A stretch of DNA of 59,594 nucleotides. Origin: Canicola haemoglobinophilus. GTDB lineage: Bacteria > Pseudomonadota > Gammaproteobacteria > Enterobacterales > Pasteurellaceae. The stretch covers positions 1-59,594 of the forward strand of contig NZ_MUXZ01000041.1 of assembly GCF_002015075.1 (NCBI RefSeq), read 5' to 3'. Below are positions 16,921 to 25,899 of this stretch, one piece after another. The notes under the pieces were generated by a model. The model was given only the letters and a program-made list of their open reading frames with translations. It had not been told where the DNA came from and searched no databases. Made by a program: the position numbers and the translations under genes. Within the stretch, counting starts at the first letter, position 1. Each line of letters opens with the position of its first letter.

Positions 16921-17244
16921 ATGACTAAAAAATGCTATCAACACATTATTTTACTGTTATGTATTTGTAATGCTTGCTTAGTAGGCGTTATCTATTTTTT
17001 TACTAGTGAAATTGGAGTCGTGAGAGTAACAACGGAATTTGGTGTGGATTATGGAATATTTGACAAGAAAAAAGATATGCACAGAATTTTTTATATTGAA
17101 CCAGTTGGAGAAAGGGATTTAAATCAATTATTAGAGGAAGCATTTAATGATTTATTAGAGTTTTGCTCTGCTGCTAGAGAAGATACAAGCATATATAAAG
17201 TGTCTTGTGGTACAGAATTGAAAAATATATTTTTGGGCAAGTAA
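16921..17244 (+). CDS. Hypothetical protein with N-terminal membrane anchor
   Basis: This 107-residue protein starts at an ATG with a strong GGAGG eight bases before it. Residues about 9-28 form one hydrophobic segment (IILLLCICNACLVGVIYFF), so the rest is probably periplasmic or membrane-tethered. The body has a short acidic helix-like stretch (DLNQLLEEAFNDLLEF) and two cysteines near the C-terminus (FCSAA, VSCGTE) that could form a disulfide. I recognise no family. Its stop codon directly touches the ATG of the next gene, so the two are translationally coupled. The pair interrupts the usual ackA-yfbV neighbourhood. Confidence 0.65.
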   Translation: MTKKCYQHIILLLCICNACLVGVIYFFTSEIGVVRVTTEFGVDYGIFDKKKDMHRIFYIEPVGERDLNQLLEEAFNDLLEFCSAAREDTSIYKVSCGTELKNIFLGK

Positions 17245-17700
17245 ATGAAAGCATATAAATTAATATTTTGTTTTTTAATAAGTAATTTTCTATATGCCAA
17301 TGAAATTGATGATATAAAGAACGATTATTATATTGATAATGAATCATATATTCAGTTCTTGGATTTAGGGAAAAGTATTTGTTTAGATAATGTTTTAAAA
17401 AAACAAATTGGTGATGAATTTAAAAGCGATTACTTTTCTGAAAAACACTATCAAACATTGTTTTCTTTAAACTCTAAACTTAAGCGATATTACAAATGGC
17501 GAGATTTGAAAATAATACTAGATGATTTCTATAAAAAAAATATAGATAACCACATAAAAAAATACAAGACAAAAGATGAGTATTTTAAATTAAGTTATAG
17601 CTCGCCTTTGTTTATATGTAATACATTGTTCTCAGAAAGTGCTGAGTTGAAAAACTTGTATAATGAATTTATAGATAAGTATAACCTATTGAATAAATGA
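17245..17700 (+). CDS. Hypothetical secreted protein
   Basis: This 151-residue, lysine- and tyrosine-rich protein has a short signal peptide (MKAYKLIFCFLISNFLYA, then NE). The mature part looks helical and has two cysteines (ICLDN near 46 and FICNT near 122). No family is recognised. The ATG immediately follows the stop of the preceding gene, so the two proteins are probably made together and may interact in the periplasm. The region is very AT-rich compared with ackA and yfbV, hinting at acquisition or weak selection. No close terminator follows; the next feature is an imperfect uptake-sequence hairpin near 17780-17815. Confidence 0.65.
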   Translation: MKAYKLIFCFLISNFLYANEIDDIKNDYYIDNESYIQFLDLGKSICLDNVLKKQIGDEFKSDYFSEKHYQTLFSLNSKLKRYYKWRDLKIILDDFYKKNIDNHIKKYKTKDEYFKLSYSSPLFICNTLFSESAELKNLYNEFIDKYNLLNK

Positions 17701-17779
17701 GCATACAGTACGTAATGGAGGGAAGATAGAGTGAGTTGCAAAGTCATTCGCCATTGCAAAAATAATGAAAAAATTGACC

Positions 17780-17819
17780 GCACTTTTATGCTTAAAAAGC
17801 AAAAGAGCGGTTGATTTTA
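17780..17819 (+). terminator. Weak uptake-sequence hairpin
   Basis: ACCGCACTTTTATGCTT pairs imperfectly with AAGCAAAAGAGCGGT and is followed by TTGATTTT. It lies after the hypothetical pair and overlaps the approach to the next gene. Confidence 0.4.
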
Positions 17820-17828
17820 GGGGAAAAT

Positions 17829-18878
17829 ATGCAAAATAAAATCAAAATCTTACCGCTTGTAACAATGCTAGCCTTAACAGCTTGTGCAGCCCAACCTCAA
17901 CCCAGCGTGGCACAATCAAATCCACAATGGAAAAACCTCGAAATCCAATGTGTTCACGAAAAACGCCCAGCGATTTCGCCTGAAACCAAACAGCTCTATG
18001 ATTATGCCCTTTATCAAGACTTGCATAATATGTGGAGCGGTAAAAAGGGAGATGTCATTTGGCAAAGTATCTTACCTTATTACCGCATAGCGGCAGCCAA
18101 TGGAGATTATAAAGCTAATATCCGTTTACAATATTTATTAAAAACGCAACGAATAAAAACAGATAATAACATTAACGAAGTATTGGCGTTGAATGAAATG
18201 CTATCCCAGCAATTACCTGCAACAGCCTATTACAATACCTATCTCTATTTGCAATTAGGCTATGGAATCAAAACAAAAGAAAAGTTGGGGCGTTTTGCGT
18301 TTTTACGAAAAGCGGCTGAAATGGGAAGTCGAGAAGCTCAATTTGAGTTGGGAAATCTCATTTTATCAATCAAGGATGACAACAGCTTTAATGATAGAAT
18401 GAAAATCTGGGAAGTACTATTGAGTTGCTCGTCAAACCAAGGCTTTAGTGAGGCTGGTGAATCGCTCGGTATCCTATATCAAGATGATAAAAAATACTTA
18501 AAGGCAATCCAGTATTATCATCAAGGAGTAAAGAATGGTAGCAGTATTGCGGGCAGAATGTTAAAAAAAGGATTTAGCGGTAAATATCCTAAAGAACACT
18601 ACGATTATTTGGGGAATATCCGAGATTTAGAGCGTGCCAAACGCTATGAAATGATCGAAGATTTCCTTTTCAGCTATGATTATTTATTTCCAACCGTTCC
18701 TGATTTAGATGAAATCGTTCCTCTGCCTCCAGCTAAACTACCACCTTGGGACGGAAAAATCGCTTTCCAACGTTGGTTTGAAGGCCCGCCCCCAGAAAAA
18801 CCAAGTGATGAACTAATGCAGAAATTAGCTAAACAAGCAGGATTAGATTGGCAAACTGGTTTGCCATTGAAAAAATAA
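17829..18878 (+). CDS. Sel1-like repeat lipoprotein
   Basis: This 349-residue protein has a lipoprotein signal with lipobox LTAC (Cys19), so it is membrane-anchored in the periplasm or on the surface. I start it at ATG 17829, which has AGGGG six bases upstream. The middle contains Sel1/TPR-like units, for example AEMGSREAQFELGNLI and then LGILYQDDKKYLKAIQYYHQ. The C-terminal third (from RDLERAKRYEMIED, with LPPWDGK and W-F-EGPPPEKPSDEL) recalls the DUF6396 module of Neisseria and Pasteurellaceae proteins. Sel1 proteins generally mediate protein-protein contacts; the role here is unknown. It may be an immunity or adaptor protein, but no cognate toxin is nearby. Confidence 0.75.
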   Translation: MQNKIKILPLVTMLALTACAAQPQPSVAQSNPQWKNLEIQCVHEKRPAISPETKQLYDYALYQDLHNMWSGKKGDVIWQSILPYYRIAAANGDYKANIRLQYLLKTQRIKTDNNINEVLALNEMLSQQLPATAYYNTYLYLQLGYGIKTKEKLGRFAFLRKAAEMGSREAQFELGNLILSIKDDNSFNDRMKIWEVLLSCSSNQGFSEAGESLGILYQDDKKYLKAIQYYHQGVKNGSSIAGRMLKKGFSGKYPKEHYDYLGNIRDLERAKRYEMIEDFLFSYDYLFPTVPDLDEIVPLPPAKLPPWDGKIAFQRWFEGPPPEKPSDELMQKLAKQAGLDWQTGLPLKK

Positions 18879-18886
18879 TGGAAAAT

Positions 18887-18928
18887 TGCACCGCACTTTA
18901 GAGGGATTTATTAAAGTGCGGTGTGATA
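18887..18928 (+). terminator. Uptake-sequence terminator after the Sel1 lipoprotein
   Basis: CACCGCACTTTA and TAAAGTGCGGTG form a 12-base stem with an 11-base loop. The following T content is low. Confidence 0.55.
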
Positions 18929-18991
18929 AAATTTATAATAAATCACCGTTCCCCTTGTTTTTGGTTTCCTTATTAAAAATTATAAATATTT

Positions 18992-19426
18992 ATGTATAAA
19001 ACATTAAAATTAGGTCAGTACTATTTAAAAACTTGGCCTTCAATACCTAAACTGAACATTATTTTCCCTGAGCATAGAGTGATTAAAGTTACTTTGTTTG
19101 GGCAACGATTTATGCCGTTTTTAGCGGTGTTTTCATTAGTTTGGCAACAAATTTATGCAAAGCATGATATTGTTGCGCTAGCTATTGCAGTATTAACCGC
19201 ATTATTTGCGCTTAGTCTGCCATTGCAATGTCTATATTGGCTTGGCAAACGAGCAAAATCGCCTTTACCAGTACAAACAAAAATTTGGTTTGATAAAATA
19301 GTCGAGGCGTTACAACAAAAAAATATGAGTGTTATGCCTGTTGAAAACGCAACATACCAAGATTTAGCTGAGGTATTGCGTAAAGCTGAACAGAAGTTAG
19401 ATGCTGAGTTTTGGCAAAATATTTAA
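18992..19426 (+). CDS. yfbV: UPF0208 membrane protein YfbV
   Basis: This 144-residue inner-membrane protein has two adjacent hydrophobic segments near residues 40-52 and 60-82. GQ-YLKTWP, FPE-RV-KVT-FG-RFMP and LPLQ-LYWLGKRA-SPLP are the family signature (E. coli YfbV). In E. coli it limits the spread of MatP-dependent Ter macrodomain organisation; the mechanism is not clear. In E. coli it sits next to ackA, and here the same neighbourhood is split by three inserted genes, which supports the assignment. Confidence 0.88.
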   Translation: MYKTLKLGQYYLKTWPSIPKLNIIFPEHRVIKVTLFGQRFMPFLAVFSLVWQQIYAKHDIVALAIAVLTALFALSLPLQCLYWLGKRAKSPLPVQTKIWFDKIVEALQQKNMSVMPVENATYQDLAEVLRKAEQKLDAEFWQNI

Positions 19427-19531
19427 TTTTTATTCATGGATTACTTGTCATGAGCAATTTTCATCTTTGTTATGTCATAGTAATCCTTTTTCTTTTGGTT
19501 AAAAAATTTATATAAAGCGCAAATTTAAACT

Positions 19532-19560
19532 ACGCAAACGTTTTCCTTTTTTGCTAGAAT
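19532..19560 (+). promoter_or_regulatory. PurR operator and promoter of cvpA-purF
   Basis: ACGCAAACGTTTTCCT at 19532-19547 matches the PurR consensus ACGCAAACGTTTGCGT well (left half perfect). It overlaps the -35/spacer region of a promoter with -10 TAGAAT at 19555-19560. The same control of cvpA-purF by PurR is known in E. coli. Confidence 0.8.
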
Positions 19561-19600
19561 ATGCGCCGTTGTAAATTGATAGGATTTTAGAGGTTATCTA

Positions 19601-20101
19601 ATGAACAATTATCTTGATTTGGTTATTATCGGAATCGTTTTATTCTCTATTGTTATCAGTTTATTACGTGGATTTGTCCGTGAGGTTATGTCGCTAGCGA
19701 GTTGGGTCGCTGCTTTTCTAGTAGCAAGTAATTTTTATCCCTACTTAGCCAATTATTTAACTCAATTAGAGTCACCTTATGTTCGTAATGTAGTGGCAAT
19801 TGCGATTTTATTTATCGCAACTTTGATTGTTGGTGCAATGGTTAACTATATTGTGGGTCAATTAGTTGATAAAACGGGCTTAACTGGTACAGATCGTGTT
19901 TTAGGTGCTTGCTTTGGATTATTACGTGGCGTATTGATCGTTGCAGTATTGCTGTTTTTTATTGATTCTTTCACAAACTTTGCGCAGAGTGATTGGTGGA
20001 AAACATCAAAATTAATACCGCACTTTAGCTTTATTGTGGAATGGTTTTTTGAACAAATACAAGCAAATTCAAATTTAATAAATTCAACATTGAATAAATA
20101 A
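19601..20101 (+). CDS. cvpA: Colicin V production protein homologue, membrane protein
   Basis: This 166-residue inner-membrane protein has four hydrophobic segments (about 5-22, 28-48, 62-86, 102-124) and matches E. coli CvpA in length and order. LVIIGIV-SIVISLLRGFVREVMSL and the second-half GTDRVLGACFGLLRG are family signatures. CvpA is needed for colicin V export and for envelope stress resistance in enterobacteria; its molecular role is unknown. It lies upstream of purF in the same operon (12-base gap) under a PurR box. A plus-strand ACCGCACTT uptake signal lies within the 3' part. Confidence 0.93.
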   Translation: MNNYLDLVIIGIVLFSIVISLLRGFVREVMSLASWVAAFLVASNFYPYLANYLTQLESPYVRNVVAIAILFIATLIVGAMVNYIVGQLVDKTGLTGTDRVLGACFGLLRGVLIVAVLLFFIDSFTNFAQSDWWKTSKLIPHFSFIVEWFFEQIQANSNLINSTLNK

Positions 20102-20113
20102 GGATCGCAAAAT

Positions 20114-21628
20114 ATGTGTGGAATTGTTGGCATTGTGAGCCATAGCCCTGTAAACCAATCTATTTATAATGCACTTACAGTATTACAACATCGAGGGCAA
20201 GATGCTGCTGGGATTATTACAGTAGATGAAGAAAACCGTTTCCGCTTACGCAAAGCAAATGGTTTAGTAAGTGATGTGTTTCAACAAGTTCACATGTTAC
20301 GTTTACAAGGAAATGCAGGAATTGGGCATGTTCGTTATCCAACAGCAGGAAGTTCTAGTGTTTCAGAGGCACAACCTTTTTATGTAAACTCGCCTTATGG
20401 TTTAACTTTAGTTCATAATGGAAACTTAACTAATTCAGAAGAATTAAAACAAAAACTTTTTAATTCAGCCCGCCGCCACGTTAATACCAATTCTGACTCT
20501 GAGATTTTATTGAACATCTTGGCACATCATTTAGATCAAACAGCCCATCCTTTATCGACACAAGCTATTTTTGATGCCGTTAGTGCTACTCACAAAGATA
20601 TTCGTGGTGCTTATGCTTGTGCAGCGATGATTATTGGTTATGGTATGGTGGCATTCCGTGATCCTAATGGTATTCGTCCGTTAGTGTTGGGAAAACGTGA
20701 AGATGAAGTGAGCGGTAAAACAGAATATATGTTTGCTTCTGAAAGTATTGCTTTAGATATTGCGGGTTTTGAGTTTGTTCGCAATGTTGAGCCGGGTGAA
20801 GCGGTTTATGTGAGTTTTGAGGGGCAATTATATGCGCAGCAATGTGCCGAAAATCCTAAATTAACCCCTTGTATCTTTGAATATGTTTATTTCGCTCGTC
20901 CTGATTCTTATATTGACGGTGTTTCTGTCTATGCGGCTCGTGTCCACATGGGAGAACGTTTAGGACAAAAAATTGCAAAAGAATGGCAAGATTTAGATAT
21001 TGATGTGGTTATTCCAATTCCTGAAACATCTAATGATATTGCTTTACGAATTGCGCATATTTTAAATAAACCTTACCGCCAAGGTTTTGTGAAAAATCGT
21101 TATGTAGGACGCACTTTTATCATGCCGGGACAAACTCAACGTGTAAGTGCGGTGCGCCGTAAGCTCAATACTATATCTTCTGAGTTTAAAGGCAAAAATG
21201 TATTATTAGTTGATGATTCTATTGTACGTGGCACCACTTCGGAGCAAATCGTAGATATGGCAAGGGCAGCAGGGGCAAATAAAATTTATTTTGCTTCAGC
21301 TGCACCAGAAATTCGTTATCCAAATGTATACGGTATTGATATGCCAACTAAAAATGAATTAATTGCTTATGGACGAGATGTTGATGAAATTGCTAAACTA
21401 ATTGGCGTTGATAAACTTATTTTCCAAGATCTTGATGCTTTAACTGGCGCTGTTCAGCAAGAAAATCCAGCGATTAAAGATTTTGATTGTTCTGTGTTTA
21501 CTGGTGTTTATGTGACTGGTGATATTACCGCAGAGTATCTTGATCACATTGCTGATTTGCGCAATGACAAAGCCAAGAAAAAGCGTGAAAAAGATGCAAC
21601 TAATCTCGAAATGCACAATGAGTCTTAA
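20114..21628 (+). CDS. purF: Amidophosphoribosyltransferase
   Basis: PurF makes phosphoribosylamine from PRPP and glutamine, the first step of purine synthesis. The protein is 504 residues (E. coli 505). Removal of Met exposes the catalytic Cys of the N-terminal glutaminase (MCGIVGIVSHS). The C-terminal phosphoribosyltransferase has the PRPP loop VLLVDDSIVRGTT near 365-377. GGAT lies before the start. The 3' end overlaps the first codons of ubiX by 11 bases, so the two are coupled. Confidence 0.97.
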   Translation: MCGIVGIVSHSPVNQSIYNALTVLQHRGQDAAGIITVDEENRFRLRKANGLVSDVFQQVHMLRLQGNAGIGHVRYPTAGSSSVSEAQPFYVNSPYGLTLVHNGNLTNSEELKQKLFNSARRHVNTNSDSEILLNILAHHLDQTAHPLSTQAIFDAVSATHKDIRGAYACAAMIIGYGMVAFRDPNGIRPLVLGKREDEVSGKTEYMFASESIALDIAGFEFVRNVEPGEAVYVSFEGQLYAQQCAENPKLTPCIFEYVYFARPDSYIDGVSVYAARVHMGERLGQKIAKEWQDLDIDVVIPIPETSNDIALRIAHILNKPYRQGFVKNRYVGRTFIMPGQTQRVSAVRRKLNTISSEFKGKNVLLVDDSIVRGTTSEQIVDMARAAGANKIYFASAAPEIRYPNVYGIDMPTKNELIAYGRDVDEIAKLIGVDKLIFQDLDALTGAVQQENPAIKDFDCSVFTGVYVTGDITAEYLDHIADLRNDKAKKKREKDATNLEMHNES

Positions 21629-22196
21629 AAAACAACGTTTAATTATCGGCATAACTGGCGCTTCTGGCGCCATTTATGCTATTCGCTTACTGCAAATTTT
21701 AAAGCCACTTCCATATATCGAAACTCATCTTATTATTAGCCAAGCGGCAAAACAAACTATTGCACTTGAAACAGAATTTAGTGTGCAACAAGTCAGAGAA
21801 TTAGCCGATCAAGTCTACGATATTCGTGATATTGGCGCACCAATTTCTTCTGGATCTTACCGCACTTTAGGCATGGTAATTTTACCTTGTTCAATTAAAA
21901 CCTTATCTGGCATTGCGCATAGCTATACTGATGATTTAATCACAAGAGCAGCTGATGTGTGCTTAAAGGAACGTAAGCCATTAGTTTTATGTGTACGAGA
22001 AACACCATTGCATTTAGGGCATTTACGTTTAATGACACAAGTCGCAGAAATCGGTGCACAAATAACCCCTTTGATGCCTGCTTTTTACCATAAGCCAACG
22101 AGCTTAGATGATATTATTAATCAAAGTGTAAATCGCTTATGTGATCAATTTGGCATTGAGCTAGAACAAGATTTATTTCTCCGTTGGGGAAGCTGA
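21618..22196 (+). CDS. ubiX: Flavin prenyltransferase UbiX
   Basis: UbiX joins dimethylallyl phosphate to FMN to make the prenylated flavin used by the UbiD decarboxylase in ubiquinone synthesis. The protein is 192 residues (E. coli 189) from the ATG at 21618, which lies inside the purF end; a frame open from 21519 lies wholly within purF and is not used. The flavin site ITGASGAIYAIRLLQIL is at the N-terminus, with CSIKTLSGIAHSYTDDLITRAADVCLKERKPLVL and RETPLHL-H diagnostic. A terminator follows at once. Confidence 0.95.
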   Translation: MSLKKQRLIIGITGASGAIYAIRLLQILKPLPYIETHLIISQAAKQTIALETEFSVQQVRELADQVYDIRDIGAPISSGSYRTLGMVILPCSIKTLSGIAHSYTDDLITRAADVCLKERKPLVLCVRETPLHLGHLRLMTQVAEIGAQITPLMPAFYHKPTSLDDIINQSVNRLCDQFGIELEQDLFLRWGS

Positions 22197-22202
22197 AAAT
22201 AG

Positions 22203-22243
22203 AAACTAAAATGAGGCAATTTTATGCCTCATTTTTTTAGTTT
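22203..22243 (+). terminator. Bidirectional terminator between ubiX and the LysR gene
   Basis: ATGAGGCA / TGCCTCAT with a 6-base loop is flanked by AAACTAAA and TTTTTTTAGTTTTT, so it can end both convergent genes. Confidence 0.85.
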
Positions 22244-23140
22244 TTATAATGTTGTACGACACAAATGTAAGCCAACAATAAAATCAATAAATGCTCTTAC
22301 CTTGGCAGATAAATGGCGGCGGTGTGGATAGACAATATGTAAATCTAATTTCTGCTGATGATATTCAGGTAAAATCTCCACTAATTCGCCAGAGGCTAAT
22401 TCATCTTCAATAAAGAATAACGGTGTATTTATAATACCAAGTCCATTTTTGGCTAATTCAGCCAAGGTTAAGCCATTATTTGAAATCAGTTTTGAACGCA
22501 TTTTGATACGTTGGATTTTATTTTCTTTTGCAAACTCCCAGTAAACTTGGTTTCCGGTGGTTTTATAAAGAAGGCAATCATGATTTTCTAAATCTTCAGG
22601 CGTTTGTGGTATACCATGTTGTTTTAAATAATCAGGTGAGGCAACAAAATGCATGGTAGAGGAGGCGATTTTTTTTGCCACTAAAGAACTATCTTGTAAA
22701 GATCCAATGCGTAACGCAATATCAACACCTTCCGCCACTAAATCCACCATACGATCATTAAATTCAATTTCAATATGTAAATTAGGATGAGCTTTTATAA
22801 AGGTTGGTAAATTAGGGGCAATAAAACGTAAGCCAAAATCACGAGGGACAGAAATACTTAAATTCCCTTGTAAGCTCGTGGCAAAGTTACTAATACTTGT
22901 CTCCGCATCTTCCAATTCAGCCAAAATAGGTTGGCAACGTTGGTAGTAAAGTATACCAGTTTCAGTGGGTACGGTTTTTCTTGTGGTACGTTGTAACAAA
23001 CGAGTTTTTAACTGTTCTTCAAGTTGCGCAATTAACTTACTTGCCATGGCAACAGAAATATTTTGCTGTGCCGCAGCTTGTGTAAAACTCTGTGTTTCAA
23101 CAACTTTGCAGAAGATTGAAATTGCATTTAGTTTATCCAT
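22244..23140 (-). CDS. LysR-family transcriptional regulator
   Basis: This 298-residue protein has the LysR layout. An N-terminal winged helix-turn-helix covers residues 1-60 (IFCKVVETQSFTQAAAQQNISVAMASKLIAQLEEQL, with LLQRTTR). An effector-binding domain follows from about residue 90 (LSISVPRDFGLRFIAPNLP, VDIALRIGSLQDSSLVAKKI). The C-terminal region resembles the large group of LysR proteins that act on divergent genes. No divergent partner is present: topA lies upstream on the other strand. The target and effector cannot be read from the sequence. Confidence 0.85.
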   Translation of the reverse strand: MDKLNAISIFCKVVETQSFTQAAAQQNISVAMASKLIAQLEEQLKTRLLQRTTRKTVPTETGILYYQRCQPILAELEDAETSISNFATSLQGNLSISVPRDFGLRFIAPNLPTFIKAHPNLHIEIEFNDRMVDLVAEGVDIALRIGSLQDSSLVAKKIASSTMHFVASPDYLKQHGIPQTPEDLENHDCLLYKTTGNQVYWEFAKENKIQRIKMRSKLISNNGLTLAELAKNGLGIINTPLFFIEDELASGELVEILPEYHQQKLDLHIVYPHRRHLSAKVRAFIDFIVGLHLCRTTL

Positions 23141-23239
23141 TTATGCCTCTTTTGATAAAAAATTGTTGACCTGATAAGCGATAGTGAGCAATATAGCGGG
23201 CAATTTTACAAAAATACAGTGAATTAGGTAAATAAAAAT

Positions 23240-25846
23240 ATGAGTAAATCCTTGGTAATTGTTGAGTCGCCAGCAAAAGCGAAAACCATCAATAAGTATT
23301 TAGGTAGTCAATATGTGGTTAAGTCAAGTGTGGGCCATATTCGTGATTTGCCCACAATTGGTTCAAGTAATGGCGAAAAAGCTAAACCCGTATCAACAAA
23401 AGGATTAAGTGCGGAAGAAAAACAGCGCATAAAAAAGGAAAAAGAGCAGAATGCATTGGTAAAAAGAATGGGAATTGATCCTTATCATAATTGGGATGCT
23501 AATTATCAAATCTTACCTGGCAAAGAGAAAGTAGTTTCTGAATTAAAATCTTTGGCTAAAAAAGCGGATCATATTTACCTCGCAACCGATTTGGATAGAG
23601 AGGGAGAGGCAATTGCTTGGCATTTGCGTGAAGTGATTGGTGGCGAAAATAGTCGTTTTAGTCGTGTTGTTTTTAATGAAATTACTAAAAATGCCATTAA
23701 ACAAGCTTTTGAAAAACCTGAGCAACTCAATTTAGATCGTGTTAATGCGCAACAAACTCGCCGTTTCTTAGATCGTGTTGTTGGCTTTATGGTTTCTCCA
23801 TTATTGTGGAAAAAAGTGGCGCGTGGCTTATCTGCTGGGCGAGTACAATCCGTAGCGGTGAAATTAGTAGTTGAGCGAGAGCGTGAGATCAAAGCTTTTC
23901 AACCACAAGAATATTGGGAAATTGCTGTTGATAGCAAAAACAGCCAAAAAGCCCCTATTCGTTTAGATGTTGTGCAATTTCAAGGGAAAAAATTTGAGCC
24001 TAAAAATGCCCAACAAGCGCAAAGTGCGGTGGATTTTTTACAATCTTCTGATTATTTCGTTAAAGATTTAGAAACAAAGCCAACGACTTCAAAAGCAAAA
24101 GCACCTTTTATTACTTCCACTTTACAGCAAAGTGCCAGCACAAAATTAGGTTTTGGTGTGAAAAAAACCATGATGCTAGCACAACGTTTGTATGAGGCTG
24201 GTTATATCACTTATATGCGTACAGATAGTACCAATTTAAGTAAAGATGCCTTAGTTATGGTGCGTGATTATATCGCCCAGCAATTTGGACAAGCTTATTT
24301 ACCTGAAAAACCAAATTTTTATTCTAGTAAAGAAAATGCACAAGAAGCGCATGAAGCAATTCGTCCATCTGATGTGAAACAGCTAGCAGATAATTTAGAA
24401 GGAATGGAAAAAGATGCCGTGCGTTTATATGATTTGATTTGGCGTCAATTTGTTGCGTGCCAAATGCCAGCAGCTAAATACGATAGTACGACGTTAACCG
24501 TGCAATCTGGGGAGTATGAACTAAAAGCCAAAGGCCGTATTTTACGTTTTGATGGTTGGACAAAAGTGTTACCTCAATCAAGTAAAAGCCCAGAAGATCA
24601 AGAGTTGCCAGCCGTAACTATTGGAGAAAAATTAGCATTAGTTAAAGTTGATCCACAACAGCATTTTACTAAACCACCAGCACGTTTTAGCGAAGCGGCT
24701 TTAGTAAAAGAATTGGAGAAACGTGGCATTGGGCGCCCTTCTACTTATGCCGCAATTATTTCCACCATTCAAGAACGAGGTTATGTTCGAGTTGAAAATC
24801 GCCGTTTTTATGCAGAAAAAATGGGGGAAATAGTCACAGATCGCCTAAATCAATCTTTTGCTGATCTAATGAGCTATGACTTTACGGCAAATATGGAAGA
24901 TATTCTTGACCAAATTGCAGAAGGTAAGAAAAACTGGAAAGAAGAATTAAATCAATTTTTCCAAGACTTTAGCCAGAAATTAACGCAAGCAGAGCTAGAT
25001 GAGTTAGAAGGTGGCATGAAACCAAATAGCTTGGTAGCAACAGATATAGATTGCCCAACTTGTCAACGTAAAATGGCAATTCGTACAGCCAGCACAGGCG
25101 TTTTCTTAGGTTGTTCTGGTTATGCTTTACCGCCAAAAGAGCGGTGCAAAACCACGATAAATTTAATTCCAGAAGCTGAATTATTAAATGTTTTAGATGA
25201 AAGCTCTGAAACAAAAGCCTTAATGGAACGTAAACGTTGTCCGAAATGCGATACGGCGATGGATAGTTATGTAATTGATGCTGCACGAAAATTGCATATT
25301 TGTGGTAATAATCCAAATTGTGATGGCTATTTAATTGAACAAGGCGAATATAAAATTAAAGGCTATGATGGTCCAATTGTGGAATGTGATAAGTGTGGTG
25401 CTGATATGCACTTAAAATTAGGGCGTTTTGGCAAATATATGGGATGTACAAATTGTGATAATACTCGCAAGATTTTAAAAAGTGGGGAAGTGGCGCCACC
25501 TAAAGAAGAACCTGTACATTTTCCAGAACTTAAATGCGAAAAATCAGATGCTTATTTTGTATTGCGTGATGGTGCGAGCGGGGTGTTTATGTCTGCCCAT
25601 AATTTCCCGAAATCTCGTGAAAGCCGCCCAGCAAAAGTGGCTGAACTTGCACAATATCGAGATCGTTTACCTGAAAAACTGCGTTATTTGGCAGATGCGC
25701 CTGTTGTTGATCCTGAAGGGAATGAAGCAATTATTCGTTTTAGTCGTAAAGAAAAACGCCAATATGTCACTTCAGAAAAGAATGGAAAAGCAACGAAATG
25801 GATAGCTAATTTTATTGATGGTAAATGGATTGAGAATGGTAAATAA
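23240..25846 (+). CDS. topA: DNA topoisomerase I
   Basis: This type IA topoisomerase relaxes negative supercoils. It is 868 residues (E. coli 865). The TOPRIM domain starts KSLVIVESPAKAKTINKYLG with the acidic DLDREGEAIAWH near 117-128. The catalytic tyrosine lies in GYITYMRTDST near residue 320. Three C-terminal zinc-ribbon units follow from about residue 597: CPTC..GCSGY, CPKC..CGNNPNC and CDKCGADM..GCTNC. All cysteine pairs except in the first unit look complete; the first ends with an isolated C further on (ERCKT). An uptake signal lies in the coding region near 24022. Confidence 0.97.
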   Translation: MSKSLVIVESPAKAKTINKYLGSQYVVKSSVGHIRDLPTIGSSNGEKAKPVSTKGLSAEEKQRIKKEKEQNALVKRMGIDPYHNWDANYQILPGKEKVVSELKSLAKKADHIYLATDLDREGEAIAWHLREVIGGENSRFSRVVFNEITKNAIKQAFEKPEQLNLDRVNAQQTRRFLDRVVGFMVSPLLWKKVARGLSAGRVQSVAVKLVVEREREIKAFQPQEYWEIAVDSKNSQKAPIRLDVVQFQGKKFEPKNAQQAQSAVDFLQSSDYFVKDLETKPTTSKAKAPFITSTLQQSASTKLGFGVKKTMMLAQRLYEAGYITYMRTDSTNLSKDALVMVRDYIAQQFGQAYLPEKPNFYSSKENAQEAHEAIRPSDVKQLADNLEGMEKDAVRLYDLIWRQFVACQMPAAKYDSTTLTVQSGEYELKAKGRILRFDGWTKVLPQSSKSPEDQELPAVTIGEKLALVKVDPQQHFTKPPARFSEAALVKELEKRGIGRPSTYAAIISTIQERGYVRVENRRFYAEKMGEIVTDRLNQSFADLMSYDFTANMEDILDQIAEGKKNWKEELNQFFQDFSQKLTQAELDELEGGMKPNSLVATDIDCPTCQRKMAIRTASTGVFLGCSGYALPPKERCKTTINLIPEAELLNVLDESSETKALMERKRCPKCDTAMDSYVIDAARKLHICGNNPNCDGYLIEQGEYKIKGYDGPIVECDKCGADMHLKLGRFGKYMGCTNCDNTRKILKSGEVAPPKEEPVHFPELKCEKSDAYFVLRDGASGVFMSAHNFPKSRESRPAKVAELAQYRDRLPEKLRYLADAPVVDPEGNEAIIRFSRKEKRQYVTSEKNGKATKWIANFIDGKWIENGK

Positions 25847-25867
25847 CTGAATCATTTAGTCAAAGAT

Positions 25868-25899
25868 AAAATTCCCCCTTATATCAGGGGGAATTTTTT
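25868..25899 (+). terminator. Terminator between topA and moeB
   Basis: AAATTCCCCC / GGGGGAATTT with a short loop, with a T run on the plus strand, between two convergent genes. It overlaps the last codon of moeB. Confidence 0.8.

Noticed and set aside
21519..21617. An upstream extension of ubiX inside purF
   Set aside because: The family begins near the ATG at 21618; the extra residues are translated from purF out of frame.
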